Notes: generated from the sequence alone by a model not told the origin. Shown: positions 1 through 5,474, numbered from the stretch's first letter. The stretch: 5,474 nt of DNA from Hydrogenothermaceae bacterium (GCA_026984355.1 JALSSG010000012.1:1-5474); one strand, 5' to 3'. Numbers and translations: made by a program.

Positions 1-852
1 CTGCCTTACAGGTTCGTAATGAATATAAATAGAATCTATATTAGGAATTTGTTCTTTTATCTGCTCTGCTATTTCATCTACTATCTTATGAGTTTCTCTA
101 AGAGAATAATTGTGAAGTAATAGCTCAAGTTCAAGAAATTTATAACTACCTGCTTCTCTACCTCTTATATTTTTTATCCTTACTACTGACGGATGTTTAT
201 AAACTATTTCTTCTATTTTCTTTATCTCTTCTTCGCTTAAAGAAACATCTAACAAAACCTTTATTCCAGATGATAATATTTCCCATCCACTTTTTATTAT
301 AAATAAAGCTACAACTACAGCTGCATACTTATCTATGTTGTATCCTATATAAACTCCAACAAGACCTACTAAAACTACCAATGATGAAAGAAAATCAGCC
401 CATATATGTTCAGCATCTGATAAAAGTACAGGGGAATTTAATCGTTTTGCTGCTTTAAGTTCAAACCTTGAATAAAGAAAAGTAGAAACCATTGCAATAA
501 CCATAACAAATATAGCTACTTCTGGATGTTTTACCTGTATATCCTCTCTTGAGAACAAAGCTTCTTTTACTATTTCAAAAGCAGCAAAAAATAAAAATAT
601 AGATATAATTATTGCTGCTATATTTTCTATCTTATAAAGTCCATAAGGAAACTCTTTTGTTTTTCTAGCAGATAATTTTACACTTATAAAAGATATAATA
701 GATGCAGATAAGTCAGAAAATGAATGAATTGCCTCTGCCATTAATGCAAGACTTCCAGTAAAAATTGCAAATACAAATTTGAGTATAGTTAAAGATAAAT
801 TAAGGAGTAAAGAACCTAACGCCCATCGTTCTTTTTCTTTTTGATGAGTCAA
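1..852 (-). CDS. Cation diffusion facilitator (CDF) family metal exporter, 3' end cut by window edge
   Basis: I translated this frame by hand; 284 residues are visible before the left edge. CDF proteins usually have about 290-300, so only a few C-terminal residues are missing. They export divalent metals (Zn, Fe, Co, Cd or Mn) across the inner membrane in exchange for protons. Six hydrophobic segments fit the fold, roughly at 11-31, 37-59, 77-96, 111-128, 145-169 and 175-197. A cytoplasmic ferredoxin-like domain follows from about 205. Metal-site residues are H43 and D47 in TM2 (HSFSD) and H149 and D153 in TM5 (HIWAD). This His/Asp plus His/Asp set is typical of Zn-type CDFs; Mn-type members usually have Asp pairs. 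The motif YGLYKIEN after TM2 is also typical. I chose the TTG start because AAGGTG lies 6 bases upstream. An in-frame GTG at 861..859 would add three residues but lacks a good ribosome site. It is the last visible gene of the operon, so substrate may be the metal sensed by the upstream Fur-family protein (inference). Confidence 0.9.
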   Translation of the reverse strand, partial: MTHQKEKERWALGSLLLNLSLTILKFVFAIFTGSLALMAEAIHSFSDLSASIISFISVKLSARKTKEFPYGLYKIENIAAIIISIFLFFAAFEIVKEALFSREDIQVKHPEVAIFVMVIAMVSTFLYSRFELKAAKRLNSPVLLSDAEHIWADFLSSLVVLVGLVGVYIGYNIDKYAAVVVALFIIKSGWEILSSGIKVLLDVSLSEEEIKKIEEIVYKHPSVVRIKNIRGREAGSYKFLELELLLHNYSLRETHKIVDEIAEQIKEQIPNIDSIYIHYEPVRQ

Positions 853-858
853 CCTGTT

Positions 859-864
859 CACCTT
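859..864 (-). promoter_or_regulatory. Ribosome binding site of the CDF gene
   Basis: On the minus strand AAGGTG lies 6 bases before the TTG at 852..850. It overlaps the TAA stop (865..863) of the preceding molybdoenzyme gene, so the CDF gene is probably translated by reinitiation. This site favours TTG over the in-frame GTG, which is itself part of the AAGGTG sequence. Confidence 0.6.
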
Positions 865-1453
865 AATAGGAATATCTTTCTTCTTTCCATGGATCTCCTA
901 TGAGGTGATATCCTCTTTGTTCCCAGAAACCTGGACGGTTTTCGTCCATAAATTCTACACCATAGACGAATTTAGCACTTTTCCATGCATAAAGTTTAGG
1001 AACTATTAGTCTTAGAGGATAACCATGGTCTGCAGGAAGAGGTTTACCATTTAGCATATATGCAAAAATTACATCTTCATCAAAAAAGTATTCTAATGGA
1101 ACATTTGTTGTATATCCATCTAAACTGTGAAGCATTACAGCTTTTGCTGTATCTTTTATTTTTACTAATTTTTTTATCTCATTTACATGAAAACCTATCC
1201 ATCTAACCTCTGGACAACTCCACCTTGTAACACAATGAAAATCCGCAATTAGTTCTACTTTTTCTAAAGATTGTATATCATCCCATGTTAAAACTACAGG
1301 TTCTTCAACTTCTCCAAAAATCTTAAAACGATAATCTTCCAAATTTACAAAAGGAGGTCCTGCTATATCTAATATGTGTAGTTTATTAGTCCAATGTTGT
1401 CCGGGAGGCAGTCTATCTGGACGAGAATTTATAGGACTTATTATTCTTTTCAT
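863..1453 (-). CDS. Sulfite-oxidase-fold molybdopterin oxidoreductase (YuiH-like), cytoplasmic
   Basis: A complete 196-residue protein of the oxidoreductase molybdopterin-binding (SUOX) family. It resembles the short stand-alone members such as Bacillus YuiH rather than MsrP/YedY or true sulfite oxidases. Family signatures are RLPPGQHWT (14-22), the N-terminal beta region GEVEEPVVLTWDDI (47-60), and DFHCVTRWS (71-79), in which Cys74 should be the equatorial thiolate ligand of molybdenum. HGYPLRLIVP (143-152), YAWKSAKFV (155-163) and the tail RPGFWEQRGYH (173-183) are also typical. There is no Tat signal or membrane segment, so it should act in the cytoplasm, and there is no haem or dimerisation domain. 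The substrate is not known for this subfamily; sulfite, sulfoxide or another oxyanion or oxidised sulfur compound is possible. The ATG directly follows the stop codon of the Fur-family gene, with AAGGTGGAG 8 bases upstream. The stop lies a few bases before the CDF start, so it is the middle gene of an operon. Confidence 0.92.
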   Translation of the reverse strand: MKRIISPINSRPDRLPPGQHWTNKLHILDIAGPPFVNLEDYRFKIFGEVEEPVVLTWDDIQSLEKVELIADFHCVTRWSCPEVRWIGFHVNEIKKLVKIKDTAKAVMLHSLDGYTTNVPLEYFFDEDVIFAYMLNGKPLPADHGYPLRLIVPKLYAWKSAKFVYGVEFMDENRPGFWEQRGYHLIGDPWKEERYSY

Positions 1454-1840
1454 TTAATTTTCTCCACCTTTACATTTAAAGCATATACCTGTAAAAACAA
1501 CATCTACATCCTGAATAAAGTATCCCATATTAGCTAGCTTAGATTCGTTTATATCAACAACCCCATCCTTATCAATATCATATATACCACCACAAGAGCT
1601 ACATTTAAAATGAAAGTGTTTATCTGTTCTTGCATCAAATCTACTTTGTTTTCCATCACTTATTTCTATTATTTTTCCCTCTTCTTTTAGAACTTTCAGA
1701 TTTCTGTAAACAGTACCTAAACTTATGTTAGAAATTTCTTTTCTTACCTGTTCGTATATCCAGTCTGCTGTAGGATGTATATTTGTATTTTTTAAAATCT
1801 CGTATATAAGTTTCCTTTGATTTGTATTTCTTCTTTGCAT
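1454..1840 (-). CDS. Fur-family metalloregulator, PerR-like
   Basis: A 128-residue winged-helix repressor of the Fur superfamily. I start it at the ATG 1840..1838, which has AGGTGG five bases upstream. A GTG at 1849..1847 would add three residues but lies inside that ribosome site. The DNA-binding half includes HPTADWIYEQV (22-32) and the recognition helix region SLGTVYRNLKVL (40-51). Regulatory-metal ligands align with PerR: H22 (PerR H37), D69 (D85), H75 and H77 (H91, H93) and D96 (D104). Asp at the last position is what separates peroxide-sensing PerR from Fur, which has Glu there. Structural zinc ligands are C80xxC83 and C120xxC123. This supports a peroxide- or Fe/Mn-responsive repressor, although Fur, Zur or Mur specificity cannot be excluded by eye. 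Residues 88-99 form an acidic EF-hand-like stretch not typical of the family. It is first in an operon with a molybdoenzyme and a metal exporter, which it probably regulates along with itself (inference). Confidence 0.93.
   Translation of the reverse strand: MQRRNTNQRKLIYEILKNTNIHPTADWIYEQVRKEISNISLGTVYRNLKVLKEEGKIIEISDGKQSRFDARTDKHFHFKCSSCGGIYDIDKDGVVDINESKLANMGYFIQDVDVVFTGICFKCKGGEN
1462..1470 (-). promoter_or_regulatory. Ribosome binding site of the molybdoenzyme gene, inside the regulator gene
   Basis: On the minus strand AAGGTGGAG lies 8 bases before the ATG at 1453..1451. It falls within the last codons of the Fur-family gene, where it encodes the Lys-Gly-Gly-Glu part of the C-terminal tail after the last zinc-binding CxxC. 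The two genes abut without a spacer, so translation is probably coupled. Confidence 0.75.
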
Positions 1841-1845
1841 AAAAT

Positions 1846-1854
1846 CCACCTCTT
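1846..1854 (-). promoter_or_regulatory. Ribosome binding site of the Fur-family gene (decides the start)
   Basis: On the minus strand AAGAGGTGG lies 5 bases (ATTTT) upstream of the ATG at 1840..1838. The alternative GTG start at 1849..1847 is embedded in this sequence and has no comparable site upstream of it, so the ATG is preferred. Confidence 0.8.
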
Positions 1855-1862
1855 AGGATAAG

Positions 1863-1892
1863 ATATTCAATTAGAAATATAAATATGAATAT
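1863..1892. promoter_or_regulatory. Candidate operator: 7-bp inverted repeat in the divergent intergenic region
   Basis: The arms ATATTCA (1863-1869) and TGAATAT (1886-1892) are perfect inverted repeats separated by 16 bases, with centres about 23 bp apart (about two helical turns). The right arm overlaps the predicted -10 box of the Fur-family gene, where a repressor would block transcription. The adjacent stretch 1883-1897 matches the PerR box consensus TTATAATnATTATAA at about 10 of 14 positions. The region is very AT-rich, so chance similarity is possible, and autoregulation is an inference from the usual behaviour of Fur-family genes. Confidence 0.3.
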
Positions 1893-1896
1893 TATA
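1891..1896 (-). promoter_or_regulatory. Candidate -10 element for the regulator-molybdoenzyme-exporter operon
   Basis: The minus strand reads TATAAT, an exact match to the sigma-70 -10 consensus. Transcription would start near 1884, giving a leader of about 44 bases before the ATG. The -35 region is weak: TTAGTA at an 18-base spacing matches only 3 of 6 positions. In DNA this AT-rich the hexamer alone is modest evidence. Its position between divergent genes supports it. Confidence 0.4.
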
Positions 1897-1926
1897 CAAA
1901 TTTTCAATAACGATTACTAATAAAAC

Positions 1927-1930
1927 GGGG
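1927..1930 (+). promoter_or_regulatory. Weak ribosome binding site of pyk
   Basis: GGGG lies five bases (CAAAA) upstream of the ATG at 1936 and is the only purine-rich G cluster in the leader. No convincing plus-strand -35/-10 pair was found in 1841-1935. The best -10-like strings (TATTAT at 1890-1895, TACTAA at 1915-1920) lack a good -35 partner, so the pyk promoter is left unassigned. Confidence 0.4.
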
Positions 1931-1935
1931 CAAAA

Positions 1936-3357
1936 ATGAATAAAACAAAGATTGTAGCTACTTTAGGACCTTCCTCAGAAGATAAAATAGACCAGCTTAT
2001 AAAAGCTGGTGTAAATGTTTTTAGATTAAACTTTTCTCACGGTAGTTATGAAACTCATAAAAACTATATACAAAAAATAAGATATTGGGAAAAAAAATTA
2101 GGTATTCCTATTGGAATCTTACAGGACTTATCAGGACCAAAAATAAGACTCGGAGAAATAAAAGAACCGTTTTATGTAAAATATGGAGATGTTATAAAAA
2201 TAGTAAAACAAAAAATAGTAGGAACAAAAGAAGCTGTTTCTATAAACTATCCACAGATTTTAGATGAACTAAAACCGGGAGATAGGATATATATAGCTGA
2301 TGGAACAATAAGACTAAAAGTTGTAGATAAAACAGAGGATGCAGTAGTAGCAAAAGTTATACTTGGTGGTTTAATATCATCAAGAAAAGGAGTTAATTTT
2401 CCTAAAATTCATCTAAATATTCCAGCATTAACTGAAAAAGATAAAGAAGACATAAAATTTGGACTAGAACATGGTGTAGATATTATAGCTTTATCTTTTG
2501 TAAAAAATTCGCAGGATGTTATAAATACAAAAGAGTTTATAAAATCTATAAAAGATATAGATATCCCTGTTTTTTCAAAAATAGAGAAACATGAAGCTGT
2601 AGAGAATATAGATAAGATATTAGAAGTATCTGATGGAATTATGGTTGCTAGAGGTGATTTAGGTGTTGAAATTGAAATGGAAAAAGTTCCTGTTGTTCAA
2701 AAAATGATAATAAGAAAAGCTAATGAAAAAGCCAAACCAGTTATCACAGCAACCCAGATGTTAATATCTATGGTATCTTCTATGCGCCCAACAAGAGCAG
2801 AAGTTTCTGATATTGCAAATGCTGTATTAGACGGTACAGATGCAGTTATGTTATCAGATGAAACTACTATAGGAAAATTTCCAGTAGAAGCTGTTTCTGT
2901 TATGAGAAGGACAATTGAAGAAACAGAAAAAATATATAACTACTATAGAAATATGACTGGAAACATAACTCCTGATGAAGCAATAGCTAATGCAAGCTCA
3001 TCCATAGCAAAAGATATAAAAGCAGACGGAATAATAGTATTTACAACTACAGGAAGGTCAGCAAGAGCTGTATCTAAATTTAGGCCGGAATGTCCTATAT
3101 ATGTAGTTTCCCATGACTTAGAAACATTAAGGAGAAGTACAATTATATGGGGTGTTGTTCCTTATGAAGTTGTCCAAAAACAAGAAGACCCAGAGATTAT
3201 GCTTTGTAATCTTATAAAAAAAGTAAAAGAAAAAGGGAAAAAATTAGAAGGTACCTATGTAATAACTATAGGTTCTATAGGAAATGTATCAGGAAAAACT
3301 AATATGATTAGAATAATGAGACAGGAAGATATAGAAAAGATATCATGTATATGTTGA
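1936..3357 (+). CDS. pyk: Pyruvate kinase
   Basis: A complete 473-residue pyruvate kinase, the usual bacterial length. It converts phosphoenolpyruvate and ADP to pyruvate and ATP in the cytoplasm, the last step of glycolysis. The barrel begins with KIVATLGPSS (5-14) and RLNFSHG (30-36). The lid (B) domain spans about 72-155, the barrel resumes to about 340, and the allosteric C domain covers about 345-473. Catalytic and metal residues by alignment to the muscle enzyme are R30, N32, S34, the phosphoryl-transfer lysine K215 in SKIEKHE, E217, D241 in ARGDLG and T273 in ATQML. The signature RPTRAEVSDIANAVLDGTDAVM (284-305) is intact. In the GPKIRL segment, K69 replaces the glutamate of K+-dependent enzymes and L65 replaces their threonine, so activity should not need K+. 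The ATG has only GGGG (1927-1930) as a short Shine-Dalgarno sequence. The 3' end overlaps the next gene by 13 bases. Confidence 0.97.
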   Translation: MNKTKIVATLGPSSEDKIDQLIKAGVNVFRLNFSHGSYETHKNYIQKIRYWEKKLGIPIGILQDLSGPKIRLGEIKEPFYVKYGDVIKIVKQKIVGTKEAVSINYPQILDELKPGDRIYIADGTIRLKVVDKTEDAVVAKVILGGLISSRKGVNFPKIHLNIPALTEKDKEDIKFGLEHGVDIIALSFVKNSQDVINTKEFIKSIKDIDIPVFSKIEKHEAVENIDKILEVSDGIMVARGDLGVEIEMEKVPVVQKMIIRKANEKAKPVITATQMLISMVSSMRPTRAEVSDIANAVLDGTDAVMLSDETTIGKFPVEAVSVMRRTIEETEKIYNYYRNMTGNITPDEAIANASSSIAKDIKADGIIVFTTTGRSARAVSKFRPECPIYVVSHDLETLRRSTIIWGVVPYEVVQKQEDPEIMLCNLIKKVKEKGKKLEGTYVITIGSIGNVSGKTNMIRIMRQEDIEKISCIC

Positions 3358-3401
3358 ATTTACTCATAATAATTTTCTGTATAATAACTTTATCTTATGC
3401 A
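3345..3401 (+). other. Sec signal peptide region of the exported protein
   Basis: Codons 1-19 encode a short n-region (MYMLN), a hydrophobic core of Leu, Ile and Phe, and a c-region ending SYA, matching the Ala-x-Ala-like signal peptidase I rule (small residues at -3 and -1). Upstream in the same frame there is a TAG at 3309-3311 and no ATG, GTG or TTG before 3345, so a longer, charged n-region is not available from a standard start codon. Confidence 0.65.
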
Positions 3402-5021
3402 AAGACTGAAAATAATTTAGAGGCTTTTCTACTTTCTATAAATCAATTGCAGGCTGACCTACTTTTATACAAAAAAATGAAAAAAACAGAAGTTATATCA
3501 ATTGGGAAAAATAGCAAAATCTACACTTTTATAGTAGAAAATAAAAAAATAAAACTAAAATCTACTGATTATATCCCCTTTATAGAAAGAAGAAAAATCA
3601 AAATTGGAGATTTAATATACGATTTAAAAACTCATAGAGTATATGAAGAAAAACAGCAAAAGAAAGAAAAATTTATACTGGAAGAAAAAAATGACAAATG
3701 GTATTTATATTTCAAAGAGGGAAAAAAGAAAAAGCTTAGATTTAAATCTAAATCAAAGCCTATAATTTTTGAAAATTTAAAAGAACCTTTCCTATTAATC
3801 CCTAAAAGTAATAAAATAGAAGTTTATTATATAAAACCACCAAAGTTTTTCCCAAAAATAATTAAAAGAATTCCTTTATTTGAAGGCTACACATTTGAAA
3901 CTTTTCTGTGTTATAAAACCCTTTTTATTTTAGAAAAATCACCCCAATATAAAGAGGCTTTTTTATTTGTTTTTGATATAAGAACCAAGAAGTTATTAAA
4001 AAAGCTTAAAATCAAATCCTGGGAATATACTACAGTAGGATGTGGCACAGATGGAATTGTTCTTTCTAAAGAAGGTAATTTTTACAATCTTTCTTCAAAG
4101 GGAAAAATTGAACCGGTAAGAAAGATAAAAATAAATGAAAAACCATATAAACCAGAAGGGAAAACAATTCAAACGGGACTTTTAGAAAAAGTATGGTTTT
4201 TAAAGGATTTTTATATTATAAAGCCAAAAAACAAAAAAACTGCCATATATGATAAAAAGCTAAACTTTATACAGGAAATTCAAACTTTACCACACACAGA
4301 ATTTTTCCAGATAAAAAATCGCATCTATAGTGTTTACAAAGATGAAAAAAAGCTCTGTGTATACCAGCTAAAAGAAGAAAAAGAAGAAAAGTTATTTTGT
4401 AAAACTATACTTCCAGACTATGAATACAAAATTTCTAAATTAAAACTTTTTTTACTTGATAAAAAAGAAAAGGTCTTTTATGTATATGACTTACATGGAA
4501 ACAAAATTTTAAAAGAAAAACTTCCATCTTATATAAAAGTATTTTCTCTTACTAAATACGGAGTTTTCTATGTGGATGAAAATCTTGTACATCTAAAACC
4601 TGATGGTGATTTTGAGATATATCAGATTAAGCCAGAAAAAATAAGAGACGTAGACAGTTATGTTTTATTTTTTACAAAAAAAGGAAACTATTTTTTTGAT
4701 AGCAATAAAATAGTATATCTTGGAAAAAATTGTGAACCTTTTGGTAAATTTGTATTATGTGATGAGAAATTCTTTAACCTGTACTCTATATATCCTAAAA
4801 AATTAAAGTACTTCTTCATAGGAAGACCTATATGTAATTTGGAAAATTCATTTTTGTTTTTTGAAAATTTAGATGACAAAAAGGTTATAAAGCTGTACTC
4901 CAAAAAAGAAAAAAAACTAAAACAATATTTTTATCTTCCTGAAAAAAGCAACGGATTTAAATGCTGGGACAACAAAATAATAATTTTTTTCCCAGATAAA
5001 ATAGAGTTTATCTTCCCTTAA
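3345..5021 (+). CDS. Unrecognised exported lysine-rich protein, beta-propeller-like
   Basis: I do not recognise this 558-residue protein. The N-terminus has a hydrophobic run (residues 4-17) followed by SYA and then KTENN, a good Sec signal peptide with cleavage after A19. The n-region carries no Lys or Arg, which is unusual. There is no lipobox cysteine at the cleavage site and no further membrane segment, so the mature protein should be periplasmic or secreted. It is very lysine-rich (about 103 Lys by hand count, near 18%). From about residue 205 it shows recurring beta-strand units of the type VFDIRTKKLLKKL (209-221), IYDKKLNFIQEI (301-312), VYDLHGNKILKEKL (380-393) and KLYSKKEKKLKQY (516-528), at intervals that fit roughly 40-residue blades. 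This suggests a WD40/PQQ-like propeller (inference). The mature part has eight cysteines. The start overlaps the end of pyk by 13 bases, or 7 if the second ATG at 3351 is used. The nearest ribosome site is a weak GAAAAG, so translation is probably coupled. Confidence 0.8.
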   Translation: MYMLNLLIIIFCIITLSYAKTENNLEAFLLSINQLQADLLLYKKMKKTEVISIGKNSKIYTFIVENKKIKLKSTDYIPFIERRKIKIGDLIYDLKTHRVYEEKQQKKEKFILEEKNDKWYLYFKEGKKKKLRFKSKSKPIIFENLKEPFLLIPKSNKIEVYYIKPPKFFPKIIKRIPLFEGYTFETFLCYKTLFILEKSPQYKEAFLFVFDIRTKKLLKKLKIKSWEYTTVGCGTDGIVLSKEGNFYNLSSKGKIEPVRKIKINEKPYKPEGKTIQTGLLEKVWFLKDFYIIKPKNKKTAIYDKKLNFIQEIQTLPHTEFFQIKNRIYSVYKDEKKLCVYQLKEEKEEKLFCKTILPDYEYKISKLKLFLLDKKEKVFYVYDLHGNKILKEKLPSYIKVFSLTKYGVFYVDENLVHLKPDGDFEIYQIKPEKIRDVDSYVLFFTKKGNYFFDSNKIVYLGKNCEPFGKFVLCDEKFFNLYSIYPKKLKYFFIGRPICNLENSFLFFENLDDKKVIKLYSKKEKKLKQYFYLPEKSNGFKCWDNKIIIFFPDKIEFIFP

Positions 5022-5029
5022 AGAAGATA
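5009..5029. terminator. Candidate bidirectional terminator hairpin between convergent genes
   Basis: TATCTTC (5009-5015) and GAAGATA (5023-5029) form a perfect 7-bp stem with a 7-base loop that contains both stop codons. It lies exactly at the tail-to-tail junction of the exported-protein and aminotransferase genes, where a terminator is expected for both strands. The stem is AT-rich and the following U-tracts are poor in both directions (GTTTCTTAAT on the plus strand, AACTCTATTTTAT on the minus strand), so intrinsic termination is plausible but unproven. Confidence 0.35.
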
Positions 5030-5474
5030 GTTTCTTAATCTCTCCACACCTTCCTTTAAATGAGAAATATCTCTTGTGTATGCAAACCTTATATATTTAT
5101 CAGTATTATTTTTCCCAAAATCTACCCCTGGAGTAACAGCAACGTGTATTTTTTCAAGAAGTTCTTTAGAAAAGCTATAACTATCATTAGAATACCTTTC
5201 TATATTTGCCCAGATATAAAATGCACCTTCAGGTTTTACATCAATATCAAATATATCTTTTAACTGATTATATAAAAAGTCTCTTCTTTGTTTGAATGTC
5301 TGAGTTATTTTTTTTAGGTATTCATAATCAAATGCCTCAAGAGCACCGTACTGACTTAAAGTAGGTGCAGATATAAAAACATTTTGCATTACAATCTCTG
5401 CCTTCCTAACGAGTTCTTCTGGAAGAATTATCCATCCAAGTCTAAGTCCCGGAAGACAAAAATATTTAGAAAAT
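5018..5474 (-). CDS. Class I/II PLP-dependent aminotransferase, C-terminal part (5' end beyond window)
   Basis: The frame stays open to the right edge. The 151 visible residues are the C-terminal part of a fold-type I aminotransferase, whose full length is usually near 380-400. The visible part opens with FSKYFCLPGLRLGW, the family motif in which the lysine (codon 5467..5465) forms the Schiff base with pyridoxal phosphate. The downstream arginine of PGLRLGW would contact the cofactor phosphate. Further on are PEGAFYIWANI, TPGVDFG and YIRFAYTRD, where the arginine corresponds to the residue that binds the substrate alpha-carboxylate in aspartate aminotransferase. An internal ATG at 5389..5387 is not the start, because the conserved lysine motif lies upstream of it in the same frame. 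Substrate class (aspartate, aromatic, diaminopimelate or alanine) cannot be told from this half. Its stop overlaps that of the convergent exported-protein gene. Confidence 0.93.
   Translation of the reverse strand, partial: FSKYFCLPGLRLGWIILPEELVRKAEIVMQNVFISAPTLSQYGALEAFDYEYLKKITQTFKQRRDFLYNQLKDIFDIDVKPEGAFYIWANIERYSNDSYSFSKELLEKIHVAVTPGVDFGKNNTDKYIRFAYTRDISHLKEGVERLRNYLL

Noticed and set aside
859..861. GTG as the start of the CDF transporter
   Set aside because: It is in frame and possible, but it overlaps the AAGGTG that is well spaced for the TTG at 852..850, and it has no good ribosome site upstream.
1847..1849. GTG as the start of the Fur-family gene (131 residues)
   Set aside because: This GTG is inside the AGGTGG ribosome binding site that serves the ATG nine bases downstream, and it has no ribosome site of its own.
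2085..2267. 60-codon open frame on the plus strand within pyk
   Set aside because: It is out of frame inside the conserved pyruvate kinase gene, made of Lys/Arg/Asn-rich codons produced by A-rich DNA, with no family resemblance. It is a shadow frame.
4688..4903. 71-codon open frame on the minus strand opposite the exported-protein gene
   Set aside because: It lies fully antisense to the long plus-strand frame, has no convincing ribosome site and its translation looks like low-complexity Ser/Phe/Asn/Lys sequence.
4984..4990. Run of seven T near the end of the exported-protein gene as a terminator U-tract
   Set aside because: It lies within the coding frame (encoding Phe residues before the C-terminus), and no stable stem directly precedes it.
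5060..5263. 67-codon open frame on the plus strand opposite the aminotransferase gene
   Set aside because: The minus strand carries clear aminotransferase motifs through this stretch. The plus-strand product is Ile/Phe-rich shadow sequence.
5387..5389. ATG as the start of a short 123-residue protein at the right end
   Set aside because: The frame continues upstream to the window edge and encodes the essential PLP-lysine motif, so this ATG is an internal methionine of a larger aminotransferase.

Overview
The window is AT-rich (clearly below 40% GC by eye), densely packed bacterial DNA. It uses A/T-ending codons, Lys/Ile-rich proteins, purine-rich Shine-Dalgarno sequences and at least one TTG start. 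The protein style suggests a low-GC thermophilic or chemolithotrophic bacterium, possibly Aquificota (Hydrogenothermaceae-like). That placement is a low-confidence impression, because no rRNA or other marker gene is present.

Left part (1-1840, minus strand): a tightly packed operon, read right to left. It encodes a Fur-family metalloregulator most like PerR, a cytoplasmic YuiH-type sulfite-oxidase-fold molybdoenzyme, and a cation diffusion facilitator (CDF) metal exporter that leaves the left edge lacking only its last few residues. The first two genes abut with no spacer, and the third follows within about 10 bases. Each downstream ribosome binding site lies in or against the end of the gene before it. 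This suggests one mRNA and translational coupling. The regulator probably controls its own operon: a consensus -10 hexamer and a 7-bp inverted repeat lie in the divergent 95-bp intergenic region (1841-1935).

Middle (1936-5021, plus strand): a complete pyruvate kinase with the residues expected of the K+-independent type. It overlaps by 13 bases a gene for an unrecognised, very lysine-rich 558-residue protein. That protein has a Sec-type signal sequence and beta-propeller-like repeats, and is probably exported and co-translated with pyruvate kinase.

Right end (5018-5474, minus strand): the C-terminal part of a class I/II PLP-dependent aminotransferase, running off the right edge. It converges on the exported-protein gene. 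The two stop codons overlap in a 4-base TTAA that sits in the loop of a small hairpin, a candidate bidirectional terminator.

The window is mostly ordinary chromosomal content. The items most worth a second look are the unknown exported protein, the regulator-molybdoenzyme-metal exporter operon, and an EF-hand-like acidic loop inside the Fur-family regulator. No RNA genes, insertion sequences, CRISPR arrays or phage genes were seen. No gene-free stretch exceeds 100 bases.
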